A program made the translations under genes and the position numbers. Positions 46,797-56,535 of a stretch of DNA of 64,000 bases are shown here, piece by piece. Every line of letters starts with the position of its first letter. The stretch's first letter is position 1. The DNA is from Guillardia theta CCMP2712 (taxonomy: Eukaryota > Cryptophyceae > Pyrenomonadales > Geminigeraceae): NCBI RefSeq assembly GCF_000315625.1, contig NW_005434666.1, positions 481,877-545,876 on the forward strand. Direction: 5' to 3'. The notes below the pieces were generated by a model. That model made no database searches and was not told where the DNA came from. It saw nothing but the letters and a program-made list of their open reading frames with translations.

Positions 46797-47936
46797 TCAG
46801 AAAGTATCCTGCAAACAACTTTGTAAAGGAACGAGCAAACTCTCAACCAAACTTGCCTGAAAAATTTGAAGTCCCGAAGACTGACAGACTGAAAAACTTT
46901 CAAGAAGTCTCGCACGCTGATCTCTAGCATTCTACAGGGCGTAACAGCTTCGACATCAACTGTCCTCGAAGCTGAATGGCAACACCACTCCTCCTTGAGG
47001 AAATTCATGCACGTCACTAGGAAAGCAATCTCTCCGATGTAATCTCCACTCTGCATCTTGTTCACAACCTTGCGTTCTGAAAGTGCAACTGCTTCTCCCT
47101 GATCGATGAAGTACTGCATGATGAGTCACAGATGGCGATGCTTTCGGTTTCAACAATTCCAGAGCCTCACCATGGTTGTTCCCAGACTGCCTCTCTTGAT
47201 CACTGTCTCCCCTGGCATGAAATGCCGAACTTTCATTCTTGAGATACAATCCACAAGTAGTTCATCGGGAAGCTCCTCGAAAAGTCTGAACTTCTTGCGA
47301 GCCTCTGCCAAAAGATTGTTCATGTTTTCTCTTGCTCTCGTGTCGCCCTCATCTTGGCCCTGCTACTTGATTAATGAAAGATTTTAACGTCACGAGTGCA
47401 GATCCGTTTTCTTCTCTGTCAGCTGCTGCTGCTGCTGCTCCTGCGGCTGCTGCTACGATTGACTCACAGTGTGACTTTTGACTAATGCTTCTACGACTAC
47501 GACTGCGACTGCGACTACGACTACTACACGTCAAAAGAAAGGGCTAGATAGCAAACAAAGTGCATTGCAGCAGCATTGTTGGATTGTCTCTTACCTTTCT
47601 TTCTTGCTGCAATCCTGACTGTATCTCAACATGAGAGTAGCCACAATCTGCACTTGGCACTGGGTACACTTGTATCCCGTTCTCGTTGATACTGAAAATT
47701 TTGTGACTTGTCGCGACGTCAAATTCTTCGTTGCTCAGTCTCCTCTCTCTACTCTCTCCTATTTCTGGGTCATTCATCTCCTCCTTCTCCTCCTCCTCGT
47801 TGTCGTCCTCTTTGTCGTGTTCTTCCTGCATCGCTCCGCCCCTCCCTTTTCGACTGACTTCTGCCATGTCGGGCGGCATGATCGCCGCCTGCAGCCATTG
47901 AATCGCCGATGTGACCTCCCGCAGTACGTCAGCCAT
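46797..47936 (-). CDS. Cyclic-nucleotide-binding-domain protein
   Basis: Exon 1 (47936 to about 47565): MADVLREVTSAIQWLQAAIM, an acidic stretch (EEHDKEDDNEEEEKEEMNDP) and VYPVPSADCGYSHVEIQSGL, QQERK. A roughly 230-base intron with CTG/TCG-type repeats leads in phase to GQDEGDTRARENMNNLLAEA, KKFRLFEELPDELLVDCISR, MKVRHFMPGETVIKRGSLGT, then YFIDQGEAVALSERKVVNKM, QSGDYIGEIAFLVT|TVDVEA, VTPCRMLEISVRDFLK and the end ASLVESLLVPLQSCLQDTF. This is one cNMP-binding fold: the phosphate-binding cassette G-D-Y-I-G-E-I-A is present, but the usual Arg of R-T/A-A in the cassette is replaced (VTTVDV), so ligand binding may be altered. The protein resembles one domain of PKA-R or CAP-like regulators, without a kinase-docking motif. 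Confidence 0.75.
47415..47525. repeat. (CTG)n and (TCG/TAC)-like trinucleotide repeats in an intron
   Basis: ctgctgctgctgctgctcct, then ctacgactacgactgcgactg. The host is the first intron of the cyclic-nucleotide-binding protein. Confidence 0.7.
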
Positions 47937-47969
47937 GGATACCTCAGGACGTAGATGAACGTCGCACAA

Positions 47970-48245
47970 AGGCACCTTGGGGAGGGGGAGGGGGTGAGGG
48001 GAGGCTAGAAGTGAAATGAGGAGGGGTACGTCAAAGGAAGGTTCATGGCTGTCGAGGTGTATATTAAACTCATGGCGAGAGGTCGAATATTTTATAAGTA
48101 TGACACATATGAAAATTGATAGGTGATGGACTTAGCAGTGGGAGAAACAAGGACCTTTGAACTTCCGTGAGATCAATTCTAAAAAGGGTGGGGTCCGACT
48201 ATGGGAAAAGTGGGGTAGGGTGGGACTCCCGGAATGATCGGAGTT
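47970..48245. repeat. G-rich tracts upstream of the EEP gene
   Basis: Two patches: 47978-48005 (ggggagggggagggggtgagg) and 48186-48232 (aaagggtggggtccgac, gtggggtagggtggg). They lie in the divergent region between the cyclic-nucleotide-binding gene and the EEP hydrolase gene. Confidence 0.5.
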
Positions 48246-48430
48246 GCACTAAAAAGAACAGTCAATGAAAGAAAACCTCTGTAAAAGGAAAAAAGAAGGA
48301 AACGCAAGTGAACAGAGCAGGAGCTTGCAGGCCGGGCGGGAATCGGGTGCGAGAGCGAGGTCAGAAGGAAGCTTCCCAGTCAGTGACTAGCGTCTTCCTC
48401 CTCTGCTTCCACACTCCTGATAGCAAGAAG

Positions 48431-49644
48431 ATGTTACCCTTAGGTCCGCTGCCTGTCAGAAGTATGGTCCCAACTCCAGCAGGCTTGAAGCTTGCCGCAT
48501 TGAGCACCCTTTACAAATTCTCAGTGATGTCATTCAACATGCTTGCTCAATGCTACACGAGATCTGAATTCTTTCCAAACGTTCAGCCAAAAGCAGAATT
48601 GAAGTGGAACCGCCGCGGACCAAAGATTGTGGACGAGATCCTTCGGTATGCTCCCGACGTCGTGTGCTTGCAGGAGTGTGATTGCTGGGATGATTTCCTC
48701 CTAGCAAAGATGCAGTCGAATGGCTTCTTTGGGATCTGGAAACAAAAGTCTGGGAAGAAAGATGGAGTAGCCATTCTCTGGAAGACCGAGAAGTTCAACT
48801 TGATAAGGCAGGATTCGGTCGAGTACAACCTCAAGGGCGGAGTTGGTATCATGGCAATGCTCCAACCAAAGCCCGATGCTGGGCAGGACACCTCTCCAGC
48901 ATTCTGCGTTGCGAACACGCACTTGTTCTGGAACCCCGAGATGGAATATATCAAGCTCAAACAAGCGCAGATTTACCTCAGTAGGATTTCAGACTTCGCG
49001 GCCGGCGCATCCTGCGTGGTGTGTGGTGATCTTAACTCAATGCCGAGCTCAGACTGTTACTCTCTCTTCATCAGCGGCAAGGTCACTCATACTTACACAC
49101 CTGTCGTGAGCGACGACGAGGTCAGTGGGCAAGTGCAAGGTGGCGGAGAGACCACCACAGAAGTGTTCAGCAGCCCCCTAGAGCTCACCTCTGCGTATGA
49201 TCCTCCCCCGGTACCTTCTTTTTACAAACGGTTGCAGTGACTGACCGCCGTGTCAAGGAGTTCACAACTTTAACTGACAACTTTCGTGGCTGTCTTGATC
49301 ACATCTTCATCACGAAAAACTTTCAGGTGGAGACTTTACTTCCCTCCACTTCCTTGGCTCCTCTTCCATTCCTTTCATTCGCCTTTCCCGTTTCCTTCCC
49401 CTCTCCCCACCTTGTTCTAATAGCGCTTGCTTGCCTGAGTGCCAATCTAAGAATTGAACATCAATTCTACAGACAATTTCGTGCCTTGAGATGTTTCGCG
49501 AAGAAACAATCTTGGAGGTTCACATGTATGCAAGCATTGCTCGAAATGACATGTCATTCAATCCAGGAGAAGTCTCTTCCTTCTTCAAGATATCCAAGCG
49601 ATCACATGGCTTGCATGGCTTGCATCACTTACCTCGAACATTGA
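48431..49644 (+). CDS. EEP-superfamily hydrolase, CCR4/nocturnin/PDE12-like
   Basis: Starts MLPLGPLPVRSMVPTPAGLK. The fold signatures are in order: FSVMSFNMLAQCYTRSEFFP (motif with catalytic Asn), VDEILRYAPDVVCLQECDCW (metal-binding Glu), GKKDGVAILWKTEKFNL, FCVANTHLFWNPEMEYIKLK (His and Asn of the active site), CVVCGDLNSMPSSDCYSLF (G-D-x-N), then after splicing FTTLTDNFRGCLDHIFITKN (D-H-I-F/Y) and YPSDHMAC (S-D-H). These are all catalytic residues of the endonuclease/exonuclease/phosphatase family. The overall pattern is nearest to CCR4-type deadenylases, Angel, nocturnin and PDE12; those act on poly(A), 2'-5' linkages or NADP. The N-terminus has no leucine-rich repeats, as in nocturnin/PDE12. 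The last intron (49.33-49.52 kb) is approximate. Confidence 0.85.
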
Positions 49645-49741
49645 AATTGATACATGTATTGAATATCAACAAGCCAGAAAAAAGAGATTTCTAACCAAAG
49701 AAGATAAATAATCCTCAGATCCACTGTGACGCAGAGTTTTT

Positions 49742-50635
49742 TCAAATCTCATGAGGATGCTTCAAACCTAGATTCTTGCATATTTGGTTGCAGACATGTG
49801 TTTCGAAGAATTTGGCAATTCCGGTCGTCCCACTGTTTCCCCGTCCAAAAAAACCTTCTTGGCTCGAGACACAGTGAATCTGCGGGTCCGTCAAGAATTG
49901 TTGAACCCCTGAATGTCACAAACAAGCATTTTTCCATTCGATTTCTCGTATGTGAAATGGCTGAACGCCTGCGGCAGAAGGCAGAAGGTATCAACATGGC
50001 CATTGTTATCATTGTGTTTGACATACTGTCCATTCAGCTTAGGCTCAATACAAAAATACTTGTTCTTTGAGTCACCATCCAGTATTTTGCAAACATATAC
50101 AGGAACGAATTTCATATTTGATGATCCAACTTTGGCATTGAAATCTTGCGCAAAATCGTTTGCAAGCAACTGATTTCGTTTGTTAGCAATGTGGTTCATC
50201 CAATATAGTCACAGATACCTGATTCATCACTGAGTTGAAATATACAGATGGATCCACGTCCTTTTTGCAACGCTTTGCCACCTGGAACAAACGATTAGGA
50301 CCAAAAACAGAAAGCATTGTAGTAACCATTTCCTCCACGCGACCATCCGGATGTAAAATTTGCATTTCATAGCAGTATCGAAAACTTCCTTCTGCAAATG
50401 GTCGTCTTGCAATCCTTATGTACATTTCATTCTTGATCCAACAATCGTCATCTTTGTCAAAGGCAAAACGGACTGCCTTGAGTTCCTTCCAGCTGTTTCT
50501 CCCTTCTGTCCCAGAACGGTTTGGTATGTCGAAAGGGCAACTTACGTTTCTCCGCAAAATTCCTAATCCTGAGGGCTTGCATCTATCCGGCGAATCATCT
50601 CTTCTCAAGGACTCCAAGCTCTTGATCCGTCTCAT
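49742..50635 (-). CDS. Atypical alpha-kinase with an apparent one-base frameshift
   Basis: Starts MRRIKSLESLRRDDSPDRCK. Alpha-kinase (MHCK/eEF2K) features: RPFAEGSFRYCYEMQIL (glycine-rich start), VAKRCKKDVDPSVYFNSV (catalytic Lys), intron, LLANDFAQDFNAKVGSSNMK, FVPVYVCKILD, YFCIEPKLNGQYVKHNDNNG, LLPQAFSHFTYEKSNGKMLV and CDIQG (catalytic Asp region). Just after CDIQG the frame breaks: reading on gives FNNS and a stop, but one frame over reads VQQFLTDPQIHCVS, GFFGRGNSGTTGIAKFFETH and VCNQICKNLGL, which is the expected LTDPQIH and GxGN-type zinc-binding end. The shift falls in a run of four G. With one more base the domain would be complete. It is therefore a recent pseudogene, an assembly error or a case of frameshifting. 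Everything else looks intact. Confidence 0.8.
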
Positions 50636-51084
50636 TGTAGAAGCGGGGTCGGAGTTGAAACTCCTCCTTGCCTTCCAACCTCTTGTACGCTACTGTTTGT
50701 TCACGAGGAGAGCAAGAGCTTCAGTATGTCTCCCGTCTAGTTGATGTTGCACTCCTACTCGTGTCTTGAACTGCCTGTGTGCTTCCCTTGAAGTTTCTCT
50801 CCTTCGCCACACTGCTCCTTCACCGCGCCTGCATCCCTCGCCCCTCTTCAACCATTGTAGTGGTTGATTTAGTGACCCCACCCACCCCACCCCACCCCCG
50901 TATATCCGCCTTGCAGTGCCCCCTTCTCTTCTTACTGAACACCCACCCCCGTGACTTGAACCCCCGTAGAACGTGATCTCACCCCGGACTGTCTCCACCC
51001 CCTTGTTGCAGGCAATTGGCCCCTTACCCTGACCCCTCCGTGCCACCTGCGGCTTATATCATTGCTCAGATTATAATATACCTG
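50636..51084. other. Intergenic with C-rich tract
   Basis: Upstream of the alpha-kinase. A C-rich stretch at 50875-50960 (gaccccacccaccccacccc, gaacacccacccccgtgac) is the complement of the G-rich tracts. No gene supported. Confidence 0.4.
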
Positions 51085-51180
51085 CCCAACAGGCCCGCCC
51101 CGGCGGGCCTCACTCAGTGCCATTCGCCGGCCGGCCCGACTGATCGGGTCGGACATGGCGCCGGGGATGGCCTCAGCGAC
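51085..51180. repeat. GC-rich intergenic island (copy 9)
   Basis: Contains the inverted repeat GGCCCGCCCCGGCGGGCC, CGCCGGCCGGCCCGACTGATC and GGGTCGGAC, shown in overlapping short words. It lies about 125 bases after the C-rich tract at 50875-50960. Confidence 0.6.
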
Positions 51181-51510
51181 CGACTCCATGAAGAGAACAT
51201 TCCATTGGGTTCTCGACTGGATTTGTTTGTACCAGGCTAGCCTGTTTGTACCGAGGTATAATTGAGTTTTACCGGGTTCAAGGATTTTTGTATCAGGATC
51301 CCCTTTTCCCCTCCGTACTAAGTTTGTACTGTCAATGTCAGCAATTCCCGTGGGCTGGCAGAGCTCCCTCGACTATCACCTCTACACCACCCGTATGTTT
51401 CAGAAGAGATGAAGTCAGGGTAGGTAGTCTGAATTCAGGAGTGGGCGAGAATCATAAAAGTCTTGGGCATTCTGGTAGTGGAATTGACGCTGAAAAGCAA
51501 TCTCTTCGAT
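51181..51510. other. Intergenic sequence with repeated TTTGTACC words
   Basis: TTTGTACC-like words recur (gatttgtttgtaccaggc, cctgtttgtaccgagg, tttttgtatcagg, agtttgtactgtc). No gene supported. Confidence 0.35.
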
Positions 51511-51514
51511 TGCC

Positions 51515-51990
51515 GTTAGCCTGTAGTAGGATTCGAACGCGTGGTCAAACAGCACCCACCTGAGCTAGAGTCTTATACTCGAGGGGGGTGGCCGCGATGT
51601 GGGTTTGAATCGCCACGCCTTTGACCCCATTATTTCCACTCCAAACCTCCTTGTCGCGTAGGGTGGGTCACACTCTCGAGCGTTGCGAGTTTTACGGTTC
51701 GAATTTGACCAAGGTTCACCCTCTACCCCCCAGTCTCTGAATTTCAAATGGGAAAATGATGGGTAGGGGGTCCCCCCATTTGTCTCCACTCCAGCCCCCC
51801 CCTCCCTCGACGAACAAGAGATGGTGAGATTGTCCCATTGACGCGCGTAAGGACGATAATGAACAATGTGAGACTTCGAATCCAACCATGCATTGATATG
51901 CAGGAAACGAAGATACGGTTACTTGTCTATTTGTGATGACTTGGTCTCTTCTGTGAAATTCAAGAAGTAGCAAGAGATTTGAACTCAACA
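51515..51990. repeat. Cluster of tRNA-box-like sequences, possible SINE relics
   Basis: On the minus strand about 51570-51515 reads actctagctcaggtgggtgc, followed by cgcgttcgaatcctactaca: an A-box (TAGCTCAGGTGG) and a B-box (GTTCGAATCC) only 17 bases apart, too close for a whole tRNA. Further B-box-like words occur at about 51601 (gggtttgaatcgcc), 51692 (acggttcgaatttgacc), 51871 (cttcgaatccaacc) and 51973 (gatttgaactcaac). No cloverleaf can be completed, so these are not called as tRNA genes. Confidence 0.4.
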
Positions 51991-53560
51991 TCTCTTCCTC
52001 AACATAAAGCCAATGCAACATCTCTATCATTACCACGCTGCCTCAAATTGCACTAAAACCACTTAGATCACTTAGCTTAGGCCGAAGATGATGTCAAAGC
52101 TGAGCAAAAAATTAAAAATCTTGCACAATGACGATTCATTCAAAATGTTCAAGTGTAATTTCAGAATGGACAGAAGATGGCATAGCAACAGCCGATCTCA
52201 GCATGTATTTTGAAACTGTGATGGTAAGCAAAAACATCATACGAAATAGTGTCTACCTTGTGTTTCTCTCTGTCTCATGGTCTACGGTATCCTTCGTGGC
52301 ACAAACCCATGTGGCCAGTGAGTTGCATCGGGAACACTGTAGATGTGCTGATTGGACAATGGCAGGTACATGATATGGTTGGCGATATTCAGAGTTTTAA
52401 GAAGATAATCGTTTGTATCAGATGCTTGCTTCAGACGTGTCGATATGAGATTCCTTTCTACGCTGATAATCACGGCAGTGAATCGTATCATCGTGTTACT
52501 GCGGCATTGCCGATGATGTTGATGAAGCATGTTTCATGACAACCCGTGCAAATGCTTATTCTCTCTGCAAATCCTGTCTCGCAATTGCTCCAACCATGCA
52601 ATTTCAGGAAAGTGTCTTGCACACTCCGAGATAGTATTGCATGTTTGACATCTAGGCTGTGATACCAGGGATCAAGCGATATATAGAGTAGGCAGAGGCT
52701 GTATCAGTCATGCAAACTTGAATCTGCGTAACAACAGTTTCTGAAGATTGTTTATTTGTTTATTTGCCAACAAATAAAAGATTCTTCACCATGATGGTGA
52801 TTACTGTGGTCCCTTGTATACAACAGCTCTGAAGCAGCACTGTCCTGGTAGTAGCGGCTCACAGAACACAAAGCACGCAAAGGACAGGAGGAACTTCGGG
52901 AGGATGTCACAGTAGACCGTATAACACTCTGAGATACACTTTTCAAAAGAAGGAGATGCAAACAAATAGAATGATGTTGCATGCAAATCGAAACAGAGGT
53001 GCCAGGATCCTAAATGAATCATGTTGGCAACAAGGTTTGAATTTTCACCAAAGATAATTGAAACTCTACTGATCACAATAGGGATGACAATGAGGATGTG
53101 TAAACAATCACATCTGCTAAGCGTTGCTATTTGTTGCCAAGCAGAAACGCACTTGTGAACAACCTGGCATAGATCACCGTGATCTTCATGATAGCGGATT
53201 CAACAACCAGGAGTTAAAAGAACCCGTAAGCCCAGGGTGCTATTTGTCCATCGAACTTCAATCGAACTCTGAAGTTGAGATAGGAAGGAACTTTGAATCT
53301 TCAAGATCAGGGGTTTATGTAAACTGGAAGGTGGCACATCTTGAAAGTCAATGTTTTCATTGGAGGACATATTATCTCCATTTCTTCTAGTCTCGATGCC
53401 TCTCAACGCAGCTGATTGTGGGCTTATGCGTGTTGCAACCCCAGGAAACAATCATCGTTGGCGCGACATGCGTGCCCGACCCATTGCGTCTGATTATAAA
53501 ATGTAACCAATCTGATTTCACACATCCAAAATATTTGCTAACACTTTGAAATTTGAAGGG
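51991..53560. other. AT-rich region without a supported gene
   Basis: Only short reading frames of no recognisable character on either strand. No repeat stands out before the minisatellite. Confidence 0.45.
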
Positions 53561-53562
53561 AA

Positions 53563-53884
53563 TGTTTGTTTGTTTGTCCGTACTGTTCGTTTGTTTGTTT
53601 GTCCGTACTGTTCGTTTGTTTGTTTGTCCGTACTGTTCGTTTGTTTGTTTGTCCGTACTGTTCGTTTGTTTGTTTGTCCGTACTGTTCGTTTGTTTGTTT
53701 GTCCGTACTGTTCGTTCGTTCGTTTGTCCGTACTGTTCGTTCGTTCGTTTGTCCGTACTGTTTGTTTGTTCGTTTGTCCGTACTGTTCGTTTGTTCGTTT
53801 GTCCGTACTGTTCGTTTGTTCGTTTGTCCGTTCTGATTGTTTGTTCGTTTGTCCGTACTGTTTGTTTGTTTGTTTGTCTGTACA
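53563..53884. repeat. 25-bp minisatellite, about 13 copies
   Basis: The unit gtttgtttgtttgtccgtac plus tgttc repeats with a strict 25-base period. The first five to six copies carry GTTTGTTTG, the next two or three GTTCGTTCG, and the later ones GTTTGTTCG. As 25 is not a multiple of 3 and the unit has no stops, all three plus frames stay open (Val/Cys/Phe/Leu-rich) and the minus frames too (Thr/Asn/Gln/Lys-rich). These are not genes. Confidence 0.92.
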
Positions 53885-54067
53885 TGACAACATGGCGGTC
53901 ATGGAGATCTACTGGTACACTCGTTGTGTAAGTAAGTGCGCTGGTCTGACTGTATGGTCTGAGCACTGCAGCTTGCGCATGCACATCAAGAGCATGGACG
54001 AACGGGTCAGTACAGAGATAAGATCAGAGATGTCATCGAAGAATGCAAGCTCGACGCTGAAGTAAAA

Positions 54068-54178
54068 TTGTTGTTGTTGGTATTGTTGTTGTTGTTGTTG
54101 TTGTTGTATCATGAGGATGAGGATGAGGATGAGGATGAGGATGAGGATGAGGATGAGGATGAGGATGAGGATGAGGGT
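54068..54178. repeat. (TTG)n followed by (GAGGAT)n microsatellites
   Basis: ttgttgttggtattgttgtt continuing as a GTT run to about 54108, then gatgaggatgaggatgag repeated to about 54175. They sit directly before the kinase remnant. Confidence 0.9.
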
Positions 54179-54199
54179 GATATGGTGGCGGGAAGCCTG

Positions 54200-54398
54200 G
54201 GGATGCTACCATTCGAACGGCATCTCAGCTATGCCCTGACCTTATCAAGCTCCCTGGGGAGGCAAGGGCTGGCTGGTGGTGGAGAAACATGCGATCTGGG
54301 ACTTCCTCAAACGCCGCTGCCTCGATATCGATGCCCGCACGAGGATGACTGCACAGGAGGCTCTGAGGCATCCCTTCCTCGCTAGTGGTATCAAGTAA
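54200..54398 (+). pseudogene. Protein-kinase C-terminal fragment (CMGC/DYRK-like)
   Basis: Two adjacent frames match the end of a kinase domain. The first reads DATIRTASQLCPDLIKLPGE; the second, shifted, reads EKHAIWDFLKRCLDIDARTR then MTAQEALRHPFLASGIK and a stop at 54398. D-F-L-x-R-C-L-x-x-D-x-x-x-R-M-T-x-x-x-A-L-R-H-P-F is the standard last helix set of DYRK-type kinases. Nothing upstream looks like the rest of a kinase: a microsatellite pair and a minisatellite lie there instead. Either this is a decayed duplicate, or the last exon of a gene whose other exons are far upstream. A frame change without an obvious intron favours decay. Confidence 0.6.
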
Positions 54399-54492
54399 AC
54401 CGTCTCTACCCGAAGCTTTCTCCTTCCTCGCCTCTCCTCCAAGCCCTCCTCCCTTCCTCGCTAGTGGTCTTGAGTGAACCGTCTCTCCTCTG
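54367..54492 (+). repeat. Direct repeat over the kinase-fragment stop codon
   Basis: cccttcctcgctagtggt with following gtaaaccgtctct (about 54369-54406) recurs as cccttcctcgctagtggt with gtgaaccgtctct (about 54452-54487). The two copies are about 83 bases apart and differ at few positions. Confidence 0.7.
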
Positions 54493-55585
54493 GCATCTCC
54501 CAGTCTCTCGCGATCAGCATATCAATAATTCCCAGGCTTCGCTTTTCCTTCCAACCCCTCCTATCCCCTCTCCTTCCCCCCTCCCCCCTCCCCTCATCTC
54601 TCCTCCCCCAGCCTCTCAAACTCCAATGACATGTTACAACCGTTGAACCGCCATGCCACTGGCTGTTGAGAGCATTTCACAAGACTCAAACTGTTGTGGA
54701 ATGCGTTGGGAGAAGCCTCAAAAAACGCAATCATGGCAAAGCACCAGCAAGTCTCTTGAAATATGTTTCATATACAACCGACGAAGCATTCTGGTACAGG
54801 AAGCTAGGCCGTCATCGCAATAAGGAGAATCGCATTTCCTTTATGTCTTCGAAGGTTGCCTCTCTCATCGATTCCTTTCATGTTTCCCTTCTGAAAGTGT
54901 GAAAACAGCTGATCAGGGCTTTGGAACATCAGAATTGAGGTGTTTCAGTGCAAGTATGACAAGGAAAGTCACACAATTATTGGATAGCGTGAGCATGCAA
55001 ATTTGAATGCGTACCTTACAAGTCAATGCACAGTTACAACTATGCTCACAATGCTTCAAAGCATATTTGCATTTACACGCAACTCAACGAACTGAGATTC
55101 AAATATTTCCTTTCCACAAAATTCTTATTGCAACATGATATGCATCATCCTCAAAACACTCTGCTTAAAGGAAATGCAGTCGTTTTCCCACATGATACAT
55201 TCAAATCTGGTCAAATTTGGCATCAAAAGATGTTCTTGTCATCACAATGATGTATTTATCTCACAACATGGTGCCCACAGGGCGCGATCTGCTTGAACGT
55301 GAGTCTCCCAAACTGACACCGTGTACAACATTGGTACATTCTGTACAACGTTTAAATTCTAGAAATGGCACGGTGCTGGCAGGATCCCACAATTTGAAAT
55401 GGCGTGGTTTGACAGAAGTAAAACATTTCAAGGAAAATTTTCACTTTGAAATCCAAAACCTATTCATTAAGAAAAATCCAGGTAGAAAAAGACCCCGCCG
55501 AGACGGAATAAAATCCAGTTGAGAACCCAATGGAATGGTACCGAGGCGGGCGCGACCATTGAAGTTTGAAGTAGTAAAGATGTCT
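54493..55585. other. Region without a supported gene
   Basis: Pyrimidine-rich to about 54610, then AT-rich. Reading frames are short and featureless. Confidence 0.4.
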
Positions 55586-55589
55586 TTAT

Positions 55590-56020
55590 TACTGCCGGGA
55601 ATAGAAGGGGTGGGGTGGGGCCGACCGTATGAAAACTCCGATCCACGGCAGGGCTGCGAAAAGTACCCTCCATGATCCCAATTGAAATGGGGGTGGTAGA
55701 TACTGATGGGAGCTGGAGAGTACGTATGCCAAGTCAGAAGTTGACGAGGGACTGAATACCAAGGGTAGGGTACTATGTCTATAGGGTGGGGGTCGGTTTG
55801 ATTTGTTTTTTATTCCGACAAATGTAGGGTAGGGGGGTAGTACATCGGACGACCAATGTACACTCTGAAGTGCACACAAGTACCGGTACTTTATTGGATT
55901 CACAGAGGTAATTAGGGTGGGGGTGGGTAGTAAGGACTGTCGGGGAATCAAATGTAAAGGGGTACCCCCCACACACCGGGGGAGTAGGGGGTGATGGAGA
56001 GGGAAAGGGGGGGGGTAGAT
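55590..56020 (+). repeat. G-rich GGGGTAGGGT tract
   Basis: aaggggtggggtggggccg, accaagggtagggtac, tagggtggggg, tgtagggtaggggggtag, tagggtgggggtgggtag, ggggaaaggggggggg-like runs. It spans more than 400 bases and lies about 500 bases upstream of the WW-domain gene. Confidence 0.55.
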
Positions 56021-56099
56021 GAACGGAACAATTGACCAGAGGTGATGGTGACCAAAAATGGGTTGACGCATGGCGCGGCCCAAGGAGCAGAGAGGAGGA

Positions 56100-56235
56100 G
56101 AGGAACGTAGAGAGGATACAGGCAGGCAGGCAAGCAGGTAGGCAGATATGCAGAAAGGAAGGATTGGAGGATAGAAGGCTGGAAGCCCCGCAGGGAGGTA
56201 GGCAGGGAGGCAGTCAAACTAACCGACAGGCAGAC
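56100..56235 (+). repeat. (GGCA)n-like imperfect tetranucleotide repeats
   Basis: caggcaggcaagcaggtagg, then gggaggtaggcagggaggca and cgacaggcaga. Low-complexity sequence between the G-rich tract and the WW gene. Confidence 0.6.
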
Positions 56236-56535
56236 TAGTGACAGGGAAGGAATTTGCGAGAAAGACCAATTGAGTTCTATTGCAAGTTCTAGGAGAAAAA
56301 TGAGAGAGGTGCATGAGAGAAATGATGACGAAGGGGAAGGAACAACAACTTCGATGGCTATGAGTGACTGCAGTATTTCAATCAAAACCTTGAGGGAGCA
56401 GGAGGCAATTCACAGTTTATGTTTGTAACCTTCTCTTTGCAGTGGAAGCGTTAAGTTGCGCTCGATCAATCGTCCTCTTCGCTCTTTGCACCGGCATGGC
56501 CATCTAAAACAGCCAAGACATCGTTGAACCAAACC

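Noticed and set aside
47349-47534. Arg/Ser-repeat frame on the minus strand (RSRSRSR)
   Set aside because: It is the translated trinucleotide repeat within the first intron of the cyclic-nucleotide-binding gene, not an SR protein.
51515-51575. tRNA gene on the minus strand
   Set aside because: A-box and B-box are present but only 17 bases apart; there is no room for the anticodon arm and variable loop, and the acceptor stem does not pair.
53563-53884. CRISPR-like array
   Set aside because: Units are directly adjacent without unique spacers, and the genome is eukaryotic.
53387-54065. Several reading frames of 96-171 residues over the 25-bp minisatellite
   Set aside because: Frames stay open on both strands because the unit lacks stops; there is no gene-like sequence outside the array.
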